A DNA stretch of 64,000 nucleotides from Ohtaekwangia sp. GTDB lineage: Bacteria > Bacteroidota > Bacteroidia > Cytophagales > Cyclobacteriaceae. The stretch's first letter is position 1. Every line of letters starts with the position of its first letter. The position numbers were made by a program, and so were the translations under genes. Below are positions 1 through 8,370 of this stretch, one piece after another. Below the pieces are notes generated by a model that was not told where the DNA came from, made no database searches, and worked only from the letters and a program-made list of their open reading frames with translations. The stretch lies in assembly GCA_021155195.1 (NCBI GenBank), contig JAJNPV010000037.1, positions 868,001-932,000 on the forward strand, in the 5' to 3' direction.

Positions 1-2811
1 CCTTTCTTTGGTTGAAATGTTCCGAACCAGATCGGAAAGGCTTTCATTAAAGAATGCATTTTTCTCTTTTTGAATATCAAATCCTTGTTTATCGTAGAAA
101 GCCATTTTCATTTCAATTGAATCACTATATGCATTATAAGTTTTCTGATAGTGCTTTTCATAATAATCAAAGTAAGTGTCTAACTGATTGCTAATTTCTT
201 TTGAGTAGCCTGTGCCAACAAAAATATCTTTCAAATCAAGTTGTGAGATTCCCTCTTTAAAGGGTTCATTTTTTAATTCTATGTATAAAATATTTTTATT
301 TACGGCAACCAGCTTTTGAATAGAATCATCTTTACTCTGGAAGTTGTCGACAAGGAATTGATTTCGCTTCTTTAGTTCATCGGCCAGATAAGCTGATTTA
401 AAATCGGCTCGCGATTCTTCACGTTCATATTCATAATATCCTTTTTGATACTCATTGTTTTTAAATTGATGCACAGCCATGGCCTCATACGCCCATCGCG
501 AGGTCATCATATCGGCTACTACAGGTACTTTTCCTTTTGTACTTAATGCATCATTAAGTTTATCAAAATCAAAGATGACTCCGCTCAAGATCATTTGAGG
601 AATTAAAAGCAAAGGAATTAAAATATAAACGGTCACTGCAGAATTAAATGCAGCGGAGATGTTAAGGCCTAGCACATTGGCAAAACAAGATGTTGTAAAC
701 AACACTAACCAAAATGCCCACGTCATTCCTTGAATTTCAAGAATCCAGTTACCAATGGCTATAAAGGTAAAAGTTTGGATGGCTGACAAAAGAAATAGAA
801 TTGCCAGTTTGGAAAGCAGATAGCTATTCCAACTTAGGTTTAAGAAGGATTCCCGTTTTAGAATTTTACGATCTCGGATAATTTCTTCGGCACTTACGGT
901 AAGTCCCATAAAAAGGGCAACGATAATCGCCATCAGCATAAAGGCTGGTAAATTTTCATTGTAGCGGAAGATGTATTCTTTACCGTCTGGTGCACTTTTA
1001 TATTTAATGATAAACGCTAGGAGAATGGCCAGCAAAGGGGCTTCCAATAAATTAATCAGTAAATATTGTCTGTTACTAATTTTTGAAAGAAAATTCCGCG
1101 TTGTAAAAATGACGGTTTGCTTTAACCGCGAAGGAAGGAGCAATGTTTTAGGAGGCTCTTCGCGGGTTTCTTCAACCACCGATGGCTTGAATTGATTTCT
1201 GAACATTTCATGCCATTGCACCGGAGTTATCTTTCGCTTATTAGTTGGCTGCCCATACTCATCTACTACACGGGCTTCGATAATGTTAAAAATTTGTTCG
1301 GGGTTTACGTTGCCACACACTTCACATTGGCCCCGATTACTATCAACTTGATTGGTTGCTTTTTTGAAATAGGTAACTGCCTGCACCGGATTTCCATAAA
1401 ATGTTGGGAATCCTCCCGTATCCATAATAATCATCTTATCAAACATCTTGTAGATGTCTGAGGAAGGCTGATGAATGACAACAAAAATTAATTTTCCCTT
1501 CAGCGAAAGTTCTTTCAAAAGGTCAATTACATTTTCGGAATCACGAGAGGATAACCCTGAAGTAGGCTCATCCAAGAATAAAATAGCAGGCTCACGAATA
1601 AGTTCCAGAGCTATGTTGAGACGCTTGCGCTGGCCACCGCTTATTTGCTTATCCAGAATACTGCCGACTTTTAAATCTTTCCGGTGGTCAAGACCTAAGT
1701 CCCTTAACACCTTCATTACCCGTTCTTGAATTTCGGCTTCAGGTAACTTTGCAAAACAAAGCTTGGCATTGTAATAGAGATTTTGAAATACGGTAAGTTC
1801 TTCAATTAGCAGATCATCCTGAGCTACGTACCCGATTATGCCTTCAACTTTATTTTTGTCATCATGGATATCAAAACCATTAATTTTAATAGAACCCTTT
1901 CCAGGCTTTTCCAAACCAGCGAGAATATTAAGTAAGGTGGTTTTGCCAGCACCGCTGGCTCCCATAATACCAATCAGTTTGCCAGGACCTTCATTAATTT
2001 TTACGTTACGAAGCCCAACCACCCCATTGCGAAATGTAAATTCTTCAATGGTTGCTTTGAAGGAAAGTTTTATGGTTTGTATTTCTTCATTGAAGTCTGC
2101 AATTAAATCGCTGTAGTATAGCGCACCGCCATCTGGCGTTTTTATAATACTTCCTTGCGAAAATAAATACACACGGCCTGGCTTCATGATAAAGCCGTTC
2201 AAATTATTATCGTCTTTGCCCAGGTATTTCACAAAATACATTTCAACACTGCTCACATGCATGAATACCAGGTGGCCATCTACATGTGCATGTAAATGTT
2301 TTTGAAGCGGTGCCGATTTTTCGCTACCCTCATTGGCAATAAGAATGTCAGGGAAATCAAGGGAACTTACTTTCTCCGATACAACAAAACTTTCAATCAA
2401 ACGATATTCATCCTTAATGATATTGAATACCGTTGAGACGGCATTTACAATTTCCATGCGTTGATTCGTGAACTGTTTATCGGAACTAACCAATTCAAGA
2501 ACTTTTATTAATACAACTACCTTTTGTTTTTGGGTGAGTGTTTTATTGATTTTTTTACAGATAGCGAGCGTCCGGATAGAGTCCTTTACGGAAGTCGGCT
2601 GGTTGCTTCGATCATCAATGTGTTTTCCGGTTTGTTCACTATAACCTGAAATGGTATCATACAGTTTTAAATATTCATCAACAGCAGATTTTTCAAGTTC
2701 TTGTTGAAAGAAATTTAGGGCAAATCCGCGCTCGTTATCGGATACACCTCCATCTTGTTTAGAAATGATTGCAAAGAGTTGTGTTAATGCTTTAAGAATC
2801 TCTTCACTCAT
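1..2811 (-). CDS. ABCG-type ABC transporter, ATPase fused to permease (3' end outside window)
   Basis: About 937 codons are in the window and the C-terminus runs off at base 1. The ATG at 2811 opens a roughly 250-residue N-terminal region (MSEEILKALTQLF...) that looks like a TerB-like helical domain followed by a beta-rich, possibly FHA-like segment. The ATPase follows: Walker A GASGAGKT near residue 283, signature ISGGQRKR near 390, Walker B ILFLDEP near 415. A GQCEVCG Cys pair lies in the linker, then the ABC-2 type membrane domain begins near residue 560. This is the half-transporter order of the ABCG/White family (ATPase first, permease second). The substrate cannot be told from sequence. 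It is probably monocistronic; a short gap separates it from the upstream SiaC-like gene on the same strand. Confidence 0.88.
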   Translation of the reverse strand, partial: MSEEILKALTQLFAIISKQDGGVSDNERGFALNFFQQELEKSAVDEYLKLYDTISGYSEQTGKHIDDRSNQPTSVKDSIRTLAICKKINKTLTQKQKVVVLIKVLELVSSDKQFTNQRMEIVNAVSTVFNIIKDEYRLIESFVVSEKVSSLDFPDILIANEGSEKSAPLQKHLHAHVDGHLVFMHVSSVEMYFVKYLGKDDNNLNGFIMKPGRVYLFSQGSIIKTPDGGALYYSDLIADFNEEIQTIKLSFKATIEEFTFRNGVVGLRNVKINEGPGKLIGIMGASGAGKTTLLNILAGLEKPGKGSIKINGFDIHDDKNKVEGIIGYVAQDDLLIEELTVFQNLYYNAKLCFAKLPEAEIQERVMKVLRDLGLDHRKDLKVGSILDKQISGGQRKRLNIALELIREPAILFLDEPTSGLSSRDSENVIDLLKELSLKGKLIFVVIHQPSSDIYKMFDKMIIMDTGGFPTFYGNPVQAVTYFKKATNQVDSNRGQCEVCGNVNPEQIFNIIEARVVDEYGQPTNKRKITPVQWHEMFRNQFKPSVVEETREEPPKTLLLPSRLKQTVIFTTRNFLSKISNRQYLLINLLEAPLLAILLAFIIKYKSAPDGKEYIFRYNENLPAFMLMAIIVALFMGLTVSAEEIIRDRKILKRESFLNLSWNSYLLSKLAILFLLSAIQTFTFIAIGNWILEIQGMTWAFWLVLFTTSCFANVLGLNISAAFNSAVTVYILIPLLLIPQMILSGVIFDFDKLNDALSTKGKVPVVADMMTSRWAYEAMAVHQFKNNEYQKGYYEYEREESRADFKSAYLADELKKRNQFLVDNFQSKDDSIQKLVAVNKNILYIELKNEPFKEGISQLDLKDIFVGTGYSKEISNQLDTYFDYYEKHYQKTYNAYSDSIEMKMAFYDKQGFDIQKEKNAFFNESLSDLVRNISTKER

Positions 2812-2853
2812 GAGTTAGCTTTGATAACAATTAAATGATAAGGGGTTGACAAT

Positions 2854-3216
2854 TTAATAAGGTTGAAATTCAAAAGGAACACGAACTAATTCAGCCAATT
2901 CCTGACCCGATTCCTCCATATCCTCATCATCTTCTAAAAATTGCCAGATCACCTTTGGCTTTGGAACAGTTTCCAACATTTTCAATAGATCCAGTATTTC
3001 GCGTGAAGTGGCAATATTGAAGTACTCAAATTTTACAGTCAGCACGGTACTGGTATTTGGCTCCTTACAGTATTCTTTAAACCAATCTTGCACGGGGGCG
3101 AAAAATGGAGCAGGGTTATCAAGAAGGGACTTTCCTTCGATATTGAAAATTTCCTTTTTTTTGTCGAATTCTACAGATGGGGTAAGTTCATCGGCAGCAA
3201 GTAGTAGTGGAGACAC
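2854..3216 (-). CDS. SiaC-family (DUF1987) regulatory phosphoprotein-like
   Basis: A 120-residue acidic protein. The conserved core includes TPSVEFD, a FEYFNIATSREILDLL segment and PKVIWQFLEDDEDMEESG. This matches the DUF1987/SiaC family, small proteins phosphorylated on a Ser/Thr by SiaB-type kinases and dephosphorylated by SiaA-type PP2C phosphatases; T70/S71 lie where the phosphosite is expected. No SiaA or SiaB partner is in the window, so the family is clear but the local role is not. The start used is GTG at 3216; no ATG precedes the conserved region in frame. It sits just upstream of the ABC transporter on the same strand. Confidence 0.75.
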   Translation of the reverse strand: MSPLLLAADELTPSVEFDKKKEIFNIEGKSLLDNPAPFFAPVQDWFKEYCKEPNTSTVLTVKFEYFNIATSREILDLLKMLETVPKPKVIWQFLEDDEDMEESGQELAELVRVPFEFQPY

Positions 3217-3290
3217 AGGCTTAAGGGTAAAGTCAATTTTATGTAAAGGAAAGGTAAATAAACATTAAATCAATTTGTTTCAAGCCGAAT

Positions 3291-3761
3291 TCATTCTTTA
3301 AGACTTTCCTTATTAAAAGCATAAGGTAGCAGCGAACTGGCCGAAGCACATTTTATCCATTGATTATCGGTGTGATGCATGATTACTTCAAAGGGTTTGT
3401 TCTGACGTTCCTCAAACTCAGCCATTACCTGCCTGCAGGCACCGCATGAAGCGGCTGCTGAAAGTTCTTTATGATTTTTCTTATGGGCTACAATGGCGAT
3501 TTTCATGATTCGCTTACCGCCATGTTGGGTTGCGGCCACATACAATGCAATACGTTCGGCACACATGCACAATGGATACGAAGCATTTTCCTGATTCGAT
3601 CCCGTTACTAAAGTCCCATCGTCTAAAATTAAGGCAGCCCCCACATGAAATTTAGAATAGGGTGCGTAGGCATGGTGCGCAGCTTCCTTGGCTTTGTGAA
3701 TCAAATATTTTGATTCGGTATCAAGCTCATCTAACGATTTGAAAGTTTCGAATCCCTTCAT
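3291..3761 (-). CDS. cdd: cytidine deaminase
   Basis: 156 residues, typical of the short homotetrameric cytidine deaminases. The zinc site is complete: C67-A68-E69 (MCAERIALY), where E69 is the proton shuttle, and the pair C106/C109 in SCGACRQ. The substrate motif GAALILDDGTLVTGSNQENASYP is also present. It deaminates cytidine and deoxycytidine to the uridine forms in pyrimidine salvage, in the cytoplasm. ATG at 3761. It is divergent from the saccharopine-reductase-like gene, with about 100 bp between them. A nucleoside phosphorylase of the same salvage pathway lies far downstream at 58306. Confidence 0.95.
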   Translation of the reverse strand: MKGFETFKSLDELDTESKYLIHKAKEAAHHAYAPYSKFHVGAALILDDGTLVTGSNQENASYPLCMCAERIALYVAATQHGGKRIMKIAIVAHKKNHKELSAAASCGACRQVMAEFEERQNKPFEVIMHHTDNQWIKCASASSLLPYAFNKESLKE

Positions 3762-3862
3762 GTGAATGAATATTTTCTTGGATTAGAAAGATAATAAACC
3801 TCTGGCTTGTTCGGAAATATTAACTCTAATTCCTTTAATTTATCCTTCTATAATTTAGAGGG

Positions 3863-5200
3863 ATGAAAAAACATATTCTGGTATTGGGCGCGGGTAGGTC
3901 TTCTTCGGCACTAATAAGTTATTTGTTGAACCAATCTATACAAAACGAGTGGACCGTTACTGTAGGGGATATTTCTAAACAGTTGGCAGCAGAGCGCATG
4001 AAAGGTCACACTTCGGGGTGTGCGATTGAATTTAATATCGAAGATCAGGAGAGTAGCAGTAAGGAAATTGCTTCCGCAGATGTCGTGATATCTTTATTGC
4101 CTCCGCATCTTCATATTAAAGCGGCAAGAATTTGTGTGACAGAGAAAAAACATTTCTTCACAGCCAGTTATGTGAGCGATGAAATGAAAATGCTAGATGC
4201 AGAAGCTAAATCGAATGCCCTTCTCTTTTTGAATGAATGCGGGCTTGATCCTGGTATAGATCACATGAGTGGCATGCAAGTGATTGATCGAATCAAAAGC
4301 GAAGGGGGCACTGTAACATCGTTCGAATCATTTACGGGCGGTTTAATTGCGCCAGAAACGGATCCTGAAAATCCATGGCGATATAAATTCACGTGGAACC
4401 CACGCAACGTAGTGATGGCTGGCCAAGGCACAGCAAAATTTTTGGAACATGGCCAATACAAATTCATTCCTTATCAGCAGCTTTTTTTACGCACAACCGA
4501 AATCAATGTTCCAGGATATGGAGAGTTTGAAGGGTATGGGAATCGCGATTCACTTAAGTATATGGAAACCTATGGGTTGCAAGGCATTGAAACGATGCTT
4601 CGTGGAACCCTTCGTAACAAAGGTTTTTGCTCTGCTTGGAATATTCTGGTTCAAATGGGATGTTGTGAAGATACTTATCAAATGGAGCATGTGTCCACAA
4701 TGACGCATCGCGATTTTATTAATTCCTTTTTGCGGTATCATGCTACCGAATCGATCGAAGAAAAAATATGCTCCATATATAAGATATCGCTCCAAAGTGA
4801 AGAACTAAAAAAATTTATTTGGAGTGGCTTTTTTACAGATGAACTTGTTGGTTTGAACAGCGGCACCCCTGCGCAGATTCTGGAACATATCTTGAATAAA
4901 AAGTGGAAATTGAAACCTGCCGATAAAGATTTAATTGTAATGTGGCACCGTTTTTTATTCTCACATAATGGAATTCAAAAAGAAGTGCAAGCGCACTTAA
5001 CAGCAATTGGTGAGAATGAAACGAACACAGCCATGGCAAAAACGGTAGGCTTGCCTTTAGGGATTGCCGCTAAACTTTTGTTGCAGGGTAAGTTAAATAG
5101 CCGGGGTGTGGTAATCCCGGTATTAAAAGAATTTTATACACCAATATTATTGGAATTGAAAAGTTTAGGAATTGGGCTTGTTGAGCGAGAGATTAACTAA
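3863..5200 (+). CDS. saccharopine dehydrogenase/reductase family protein
   Basis: 445 residues. The N-terminal Rossmann motif VLGAGRSSSALISYL (residues 6-20) binds NAD(P). DVVISLLPPHLH and the FLNECGLDPGIDHMSG signature mark the LYS9-type saccharopine reductase family, and the C-terminal half has the catalytic alpha/beta fold. Members interconvert saccharopine with glutamate and an amino-adipate semialdehyde in lysine metabolism. No lysine-pathway partner is nearby, so the exact substrate is inferred from family only. The gene converges on the acyltransferase gene and the two stop codons overlap by 4 bp (5197-5200). Confidence 0.82.
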   Translation: MKKHILVLGAGRSSSALISYLLNQSIQNEWTVTVGDISKQLAAERMKGHTSGCAIEFNIEDQESSSKEIASADVVISLLPPHLHIKAARICVTEKKHFFTASYVSDEMKMLDAEAKSNALLFLNECGLDPGIDHMSGMQVIDRIKSEGGTVTSFESFTGGLIAPETDPENPWRYKFTWNPRNVVMAGQGTAKFLEHGQYKFIPYQQLFLRTTEINVPGYGEFEGYGNRDSLKYMETYGLQGIETMLRGTLRNKGFCSAWNILVQMGCCEDTYQMEHVSTMTHRDFINSFLRYHATESIEEKICSIYKISLQSEELKKFIWSGFFTDELVGLNSGTPAQILEHILNKKWKLKPADKDLIVMWHRFLFSHNGIQKEVQAHLTAIGENETNTAMAKTVGLPLGIAAKLLLQGKLNSRGVVIPVLKEFYTPILLELKSLGIGLVEREIN

Positions 5201-6249
5201 CGCCTGGCCAATACGCTTAATGGCAATGAAATAAAATAAATGCTTGTGATAAGCAGCGAGTCGGAAATCAGAAAACAAATTGTTGTTTGGAGTAGGTATG
5301 AAGCAGGAACTAAAATCATACCTAATGCAAATTTAAGCGACCCAATAAATTGAGGATCGGATACCTTATTTTTTAAGATCCAAGTTAAAATTCCAAAAGG
5401 TAACAGGTGGTTAATAAATTGATATACAAAGAATGGATTAAACCATTTGTTGAAGGTTGGTTTATCAATAATTGTTTTACCCTGAATGTGGTCGCTATTC
5501 ACCAGGGCTTGATCTGCATTCAATTGATCAATCAGATCAGATTTTATTTTACGATGCGCATTAAAATCAATAATCTTGGTTTCGTACTGATCGGGAGGAA
5601 TGTGTAAAATCAATGACCGTAACTCATCTTCGGTGCGCTTAATAAGTGTATCAATATTCTGTTGATTGGTGTTTAAGGAGCTGCAAACTTCACTCATCAG
5701 AATAGGTTTTCCGAAATTTACTAATACGCGAGAACGGAACTTTGTATGTGAATCATATTGAATACCTACGGGCACTATCTTTACGCCAAGCTTCCAATCA
5801 TTTTTTTCTTCTGCAGCAATTCCTATTCGCGCAAAGCCTTTTTGAAGGGGACGAAGAAACCATCGGTCATTATGATTACCTTCTCCAAAAATCAAAATAC
5901 ATTCACTTTTGGATAACAAGGTTGCACAAGTATCAATTGTTTCGTCATTTTTACGCAGTGTACTAAATCCATCGCGGAAACGATAGACAGGTAACATTTG
6001 AAGAATGGCAAGAATTTTTTTAACGAGAGGTTTATTAAATACATTGGCACGAGTTATAAACCAGGGGTCGCGCTTTGTGCTGCACGCCATGATAACCGCA
6101 TCCAGAAATGCATTTTGATGAGTGGCTACAAAGATGACTGGTCCAGTTGGAATGGGGGCATGCTCATGTACCTGCCAACGCTTGAAGTAAAACCACAAGG
6201 CAAATCCAGAATAATTTTTTAACGTGCGGTAGATTATTTTTTGAATCAC
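5197..6249 (-). CDS. PlsC-like lysophospholipid acyltransferase
   Basis: 350 residues. The acyltransferase block is THQNAFLDA (H44 to D50, an HX5D spacing often seen in this Bacteroidota subgroup rather than the classic HX4D), followed by IFGEGNHNDRWFL and PLQKGFARIG, which correspond to the later acyltransferase blocks. Two hydrophobic segments near the C-terminus suggest membrane attachment. Such enzymes transfer acyl groups to glycerol-phosphate lipids. The start is GTG at 6249, 6 nt after the stop of the BASS transporter, so the two genes probably form one transcript. Which acceptor lipid is used cannot be read from the sequence. Confidence 0.8.
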   Translation of the reverse strand: MIQKIIYRTLKNYSGFALWFYFKRWQVHEHAPIPTGPVIFVATHQNAFLDAVIMACSTKRDPWFITRANVFNKPLVKKILAILQMLPVYRFRDGFSTLRKNDETIDTCATLLSKSECILIFGEGNHNDRWFLRPLQKGFARIGIAAEEKNDWKLGVKIVPVGIQYDSHTKFRSRVLVNFGKPILMSEVCSSLNTNQQNIDTLIKRTEDELRSLILHIPPDQYETKIIDFNAHRKIKSDLIDQLNADQALVNSDHIQGKTIIDKPTFNKWFNPFFVYQFINHLLPFGILTWILKNKVSDPQFIGSLKFALGMILVPASYLLQTTICFLISDSLLITSIYFISLPLSVLARR

Positions 6250-6255
6250 TCCTAA

Positions 6256-7155
6256 TCAAGATAAAACGGGCGCTCGCTTGCGAACAATGTAAGCGAAAAC
6301 AAAGCCTGAAATTAAATGCCAGACACCCCACCAGGCTGCAACCACAGCCATTGAAGCATTGCCATCAAAGAAATTAAAAATGAGAATCAATCCCAATCCC
6401 GAATTTTGTATTCCGGTTTCAATGGCAACAGTGCGATTTACCGCTTCATCATTTTTTAAACTTCTGCTAAAATAGTATGCCAGTATTAATACAAGTCCGT
6501 TGTGCAACAGCACGATCCAAAAAACATCTCCCAGGTAAGCGGCAAACCCATCTTGATTGTTGAGTACAGCCCCTATAATAAATCCGGTTAACATCAACAT
6601 AGAAACTAATCGAATTGGGCTGGATATTTTTTTGCTGACAACAGGAAGGAATTTATTCACCATCATTCCTACAACGAGAGGGAATAATAGAATTAAAACC
6701 ATGTTGATCATAAGCGATAGGAAATCCACTTCAAAGGATTTTACCTCGTGTGATAATGAAGGTAACAGAGATGACCAGAAAAGAAAACTGATTGGCGTAA
6801 CCAAGAAAGCGGCTAGGGAAGACCAGGCAGTTAACGTAACAGAGAGGGCAACATTGCCGCGTGCCATTTGTGAATAAAAGTTTGAGACATTGCCACCGGG
6901 ACAGCAAGCCACCAACAACATTCCCATGGCCATTCCGGTGCTAATGGGCAGCACCGAGATTAATAGAATAGTTATTAAGGGTAGCAATAGAAATTGAGAA
7001 ACCAGTCCGGTAACCAGTGCTTTCTTTTGGTTTATGAGTTGCGTAAAATGACTCCATTGTATATCTAACGCAACACCAAACATGATAATCGCCAGGCAGA
7101 TATTTAAAATCGTGAGGCTGGAAGGAGAAAATTGAATTGAAACTTCGGTTGGCAA
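6256..7155 (-). CDS. bile acid:sodium symporter (BASS) family transporter
   Basis: 299 residues with about nine or ten hydrophobic segments. The family motifs are visible: LLVACCPGGNVSN around residues 80-93 and ETGIQNSGLGLIL near the C-terminus, which correspond to the conserved substrate and Na+ site regions of the BASS fold. Bacterial members carry diverse organic anions, not necessarily bile acids, so the substrate is unknown. The start used is TTG at 7155, since no ATG occurs before the first membrane segment. It is the first gene of a likely two-gene transcript with the acyltransferase. Confidence 0.82.
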   Translation of the reverse strand: MPTEVSIQFSPSSLTILNICLAIIMFGVALDIQWSHFTQLINQKKALVTGLVSQFLLLPLITILLISVLPISTGMAMGMLLVACCPGGNVSNFYSQMARGNVALSVTLTAWSSLAAFLVTPISFLFWSSLLPSLSHEVKSFEVDFLSLMINMVLILLFPLVVGMMVNKFLPVVSKKISSPIRLVSMLMLTGFIIGAVLNNQDGFAAYLGDVFWIVLLHNGLVLILAYYFSRSLKNDEAVNRTVAIETGIQNSGLGLILIFNFFDGNASMAVVAAWWGVWHLISGFVFAYIVRKRAPVLS

Positions 7156-7207
7156 GAGGTAGTCGGTTTATTAAAAAATAAATATACGGGATTTGACGAA
7201 AATCAAA

Positions 7208-7672
7208 CTACTCCTGGTTTTGTTGGTTTTTCTCGTACCAGTTATCCGTGCTCAAATAATCATCTTGTGCGGCTGACACTGCAAGTTGATCGCACCGCTC
7301 GTTCTCGGGATGGCCTGCGTGCCCTTTTATCCAAACAAACTTGGGCTTGTATTTTTGATGAAGTGGAATGTAGCGTTGCCACAGATCTTCATTTGCCTTT
7401 TTAGCAAAATTCTTTTTTTGCCAGCCCCAAATCCATCCCTTTTCTACGGCATCAACTACATACTTTGAGTCAGAGTAAATGGTTACGGGTATTCCTAATT
7501 TTTTAATGGCTTCTAATCCAACAATTACAGCCATTAATTCCATGCGGTTGTTTGTCGTTAATCGAAACCCTTCCGAAAGTTCTTTTACGTGACTATTAAA
7601 TTTTAGGATGGTTCCATACCCACCGGGTCCTGGGTTGCCTTGGGCAGCGCCATCCGTATAAATGCGAATCAT
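7208..7672 (-). CDS. rnhA: ribonuclease HI
   Basis: 154 residues, standard length. It degrades the RNA strand of RNA-DNA hybrids with two metal ions. All catalytic residues are present: D7 in IYTDGAAQGNPG, E45 in NNRMELMAV, D68 in YSDSKYV, H118 in IKGHAGHPENE and D128 in NERCDQLA. ATG at 7672 overlaps the end of the upstream marC-like gene by 4 bp, so the two are translationally coupled. Confidence 0.97.
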   Translation of the reverse strand: MIRIYTDGAAQGNPGPGGYGTILKFNSHVKELSEGFRLTTNNRMELMAVIVGLEAIKKLGIPVTIYSDSKYVVDAVEKGWIWGWQKKNFAKKANEDLWQRYIPLHQKYKPKFVWIKGHAGHPENERCDQLAVSAAQDDYLSTDNWYEKNQQNQE

Positions 7673-8250
7673 GTGGGTTGTAAATTTCCTTTAAAAATCT
7701 TTACGGCAATTGCCAGCAAGATAACACCGAATACCCTTCGTAGCACGGCAAAACCTGATTCGCCAATAACGCGCTCAAGCCAGGATGATGAACGCAACAC
7801 AAGATAAACGAAAACCAGATTTACGAGAATACCCATAAGCACGTTGATCTCCTGATATACTGCGCGCAAGGAAAGTATAGTAGTTAATGTACCGGCACCG
7901 GCTATCAGTGGAAAGGCGATTGGAACAATAGAGCCGGAACCTTTTGAGTTAGGATCATCTTTAATTAAGGTAATTCCTAAAATCATTTCCATAGCAACAA
8001 TAAAGATTACAATGGCACCAGCCAATGCAAAGGAAGCCACATCCAATCCAAACAAACTAAGAATGGATTGGCCGAGGTATAAAAACACAACCATCAACAC
8101 GGCTGAAATAATAGTTGCTTTCTCTGCATAGATTCTTCCTTCCCGTTTCTTTATCAGAATGATGAATGGAATTGAGCCAATGATATCAATTACTGAAAAT
8201 AGAATGAGCGAGACTGAAAAAATTTCTTTGAAATCCATTGTAAAATCCAT
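7669..8250 (-). CDS. MarC family integral membrane protein
   Basis: 193 residues from the ATG at 8250, with about six membrane segments. The opening MDFKEIFSVSLILFSVIDIIG and the later LTTILSLRAVYQ and FGVILLAIAVKIF match the MarC/UPF0056 family, whose function is not firmly known. The open frame extends upstream to a TTG at 8271, but that codon lies inside a TACCTTTG promoter element (8269-8276), so the ATG at 8250 (or the one at 8238) is the credible start. It overlaps rnhA by 4 bp. Confidence 0.85.
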   Translation of the reverse strand: MDFTMDFKEIFSVSLILFSVIDIIGSIPFIILIKKREGRIYAEKATIISAVLMVVFLYLGQSILSLFGLDVASFALAGAIVIFIVAMEMILGITLIKDDPNSKGSGSIVPIAFPLIAGAGTLTTILSLRAVYQEINVLMGILVNLVFVYLVLRSSSWLERVIGESGFAVLRRVFGVILLAIAVKIFKGNLQPT

Positions 8251-8268
8251 AGCCCGAAAATTGAGTGG

Positions 8269-8276
8269 CAAAGGTA
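8269..8276 (-). promoter_or_regulatory. Bacteroidota -7 promoter element upstream of marC-rnhA
   Basis: On the minus strand this reads TACCTTTG, a full match to the TAnnTTTG consensus, 18 nt upstream of the ATG at 8250. I see no convincing TTG at the -33 position. Confidence 0.6.
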
Positions 8277-8315
8277 ATATAAATTCAACTTCTCAGCGGA
8301 TTGCGATGGAGGATC

Positions 8316-8349
8316 ATAAAAAAAGTCACACCCACTACAGGTGTGACTT
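8316..8349 (-). terminator. Rho-independent terminator (not downstream of the porin stop on its own strand is possible only for minus reading; see evidence)
   Basis: A perfect 10-bp stem, AAGTCACACC paired with GGTGTGACTT (8323-8332 and 8340-8349), with a 7-nt loop. Read on the minus strand it is followed directly by a run of eight T (8317-8324 as A on the plus strand). It lies 21 bp beyond the porin stop codon (8371), so it ends the SulP-porin transcript and insulates the marC promoter. Confidence 0.9.
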
Positions 8350-8370
8350 ACCCTAACCTAAAAATGACTG

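Noticed and set aside
971..2116. Several plus-strand open frames of 74-92 codons
   Set aside because: They lie antisense to the ABC transporter gene, whose minus-strand frame has all the family motifs, and they show no motif of their own.
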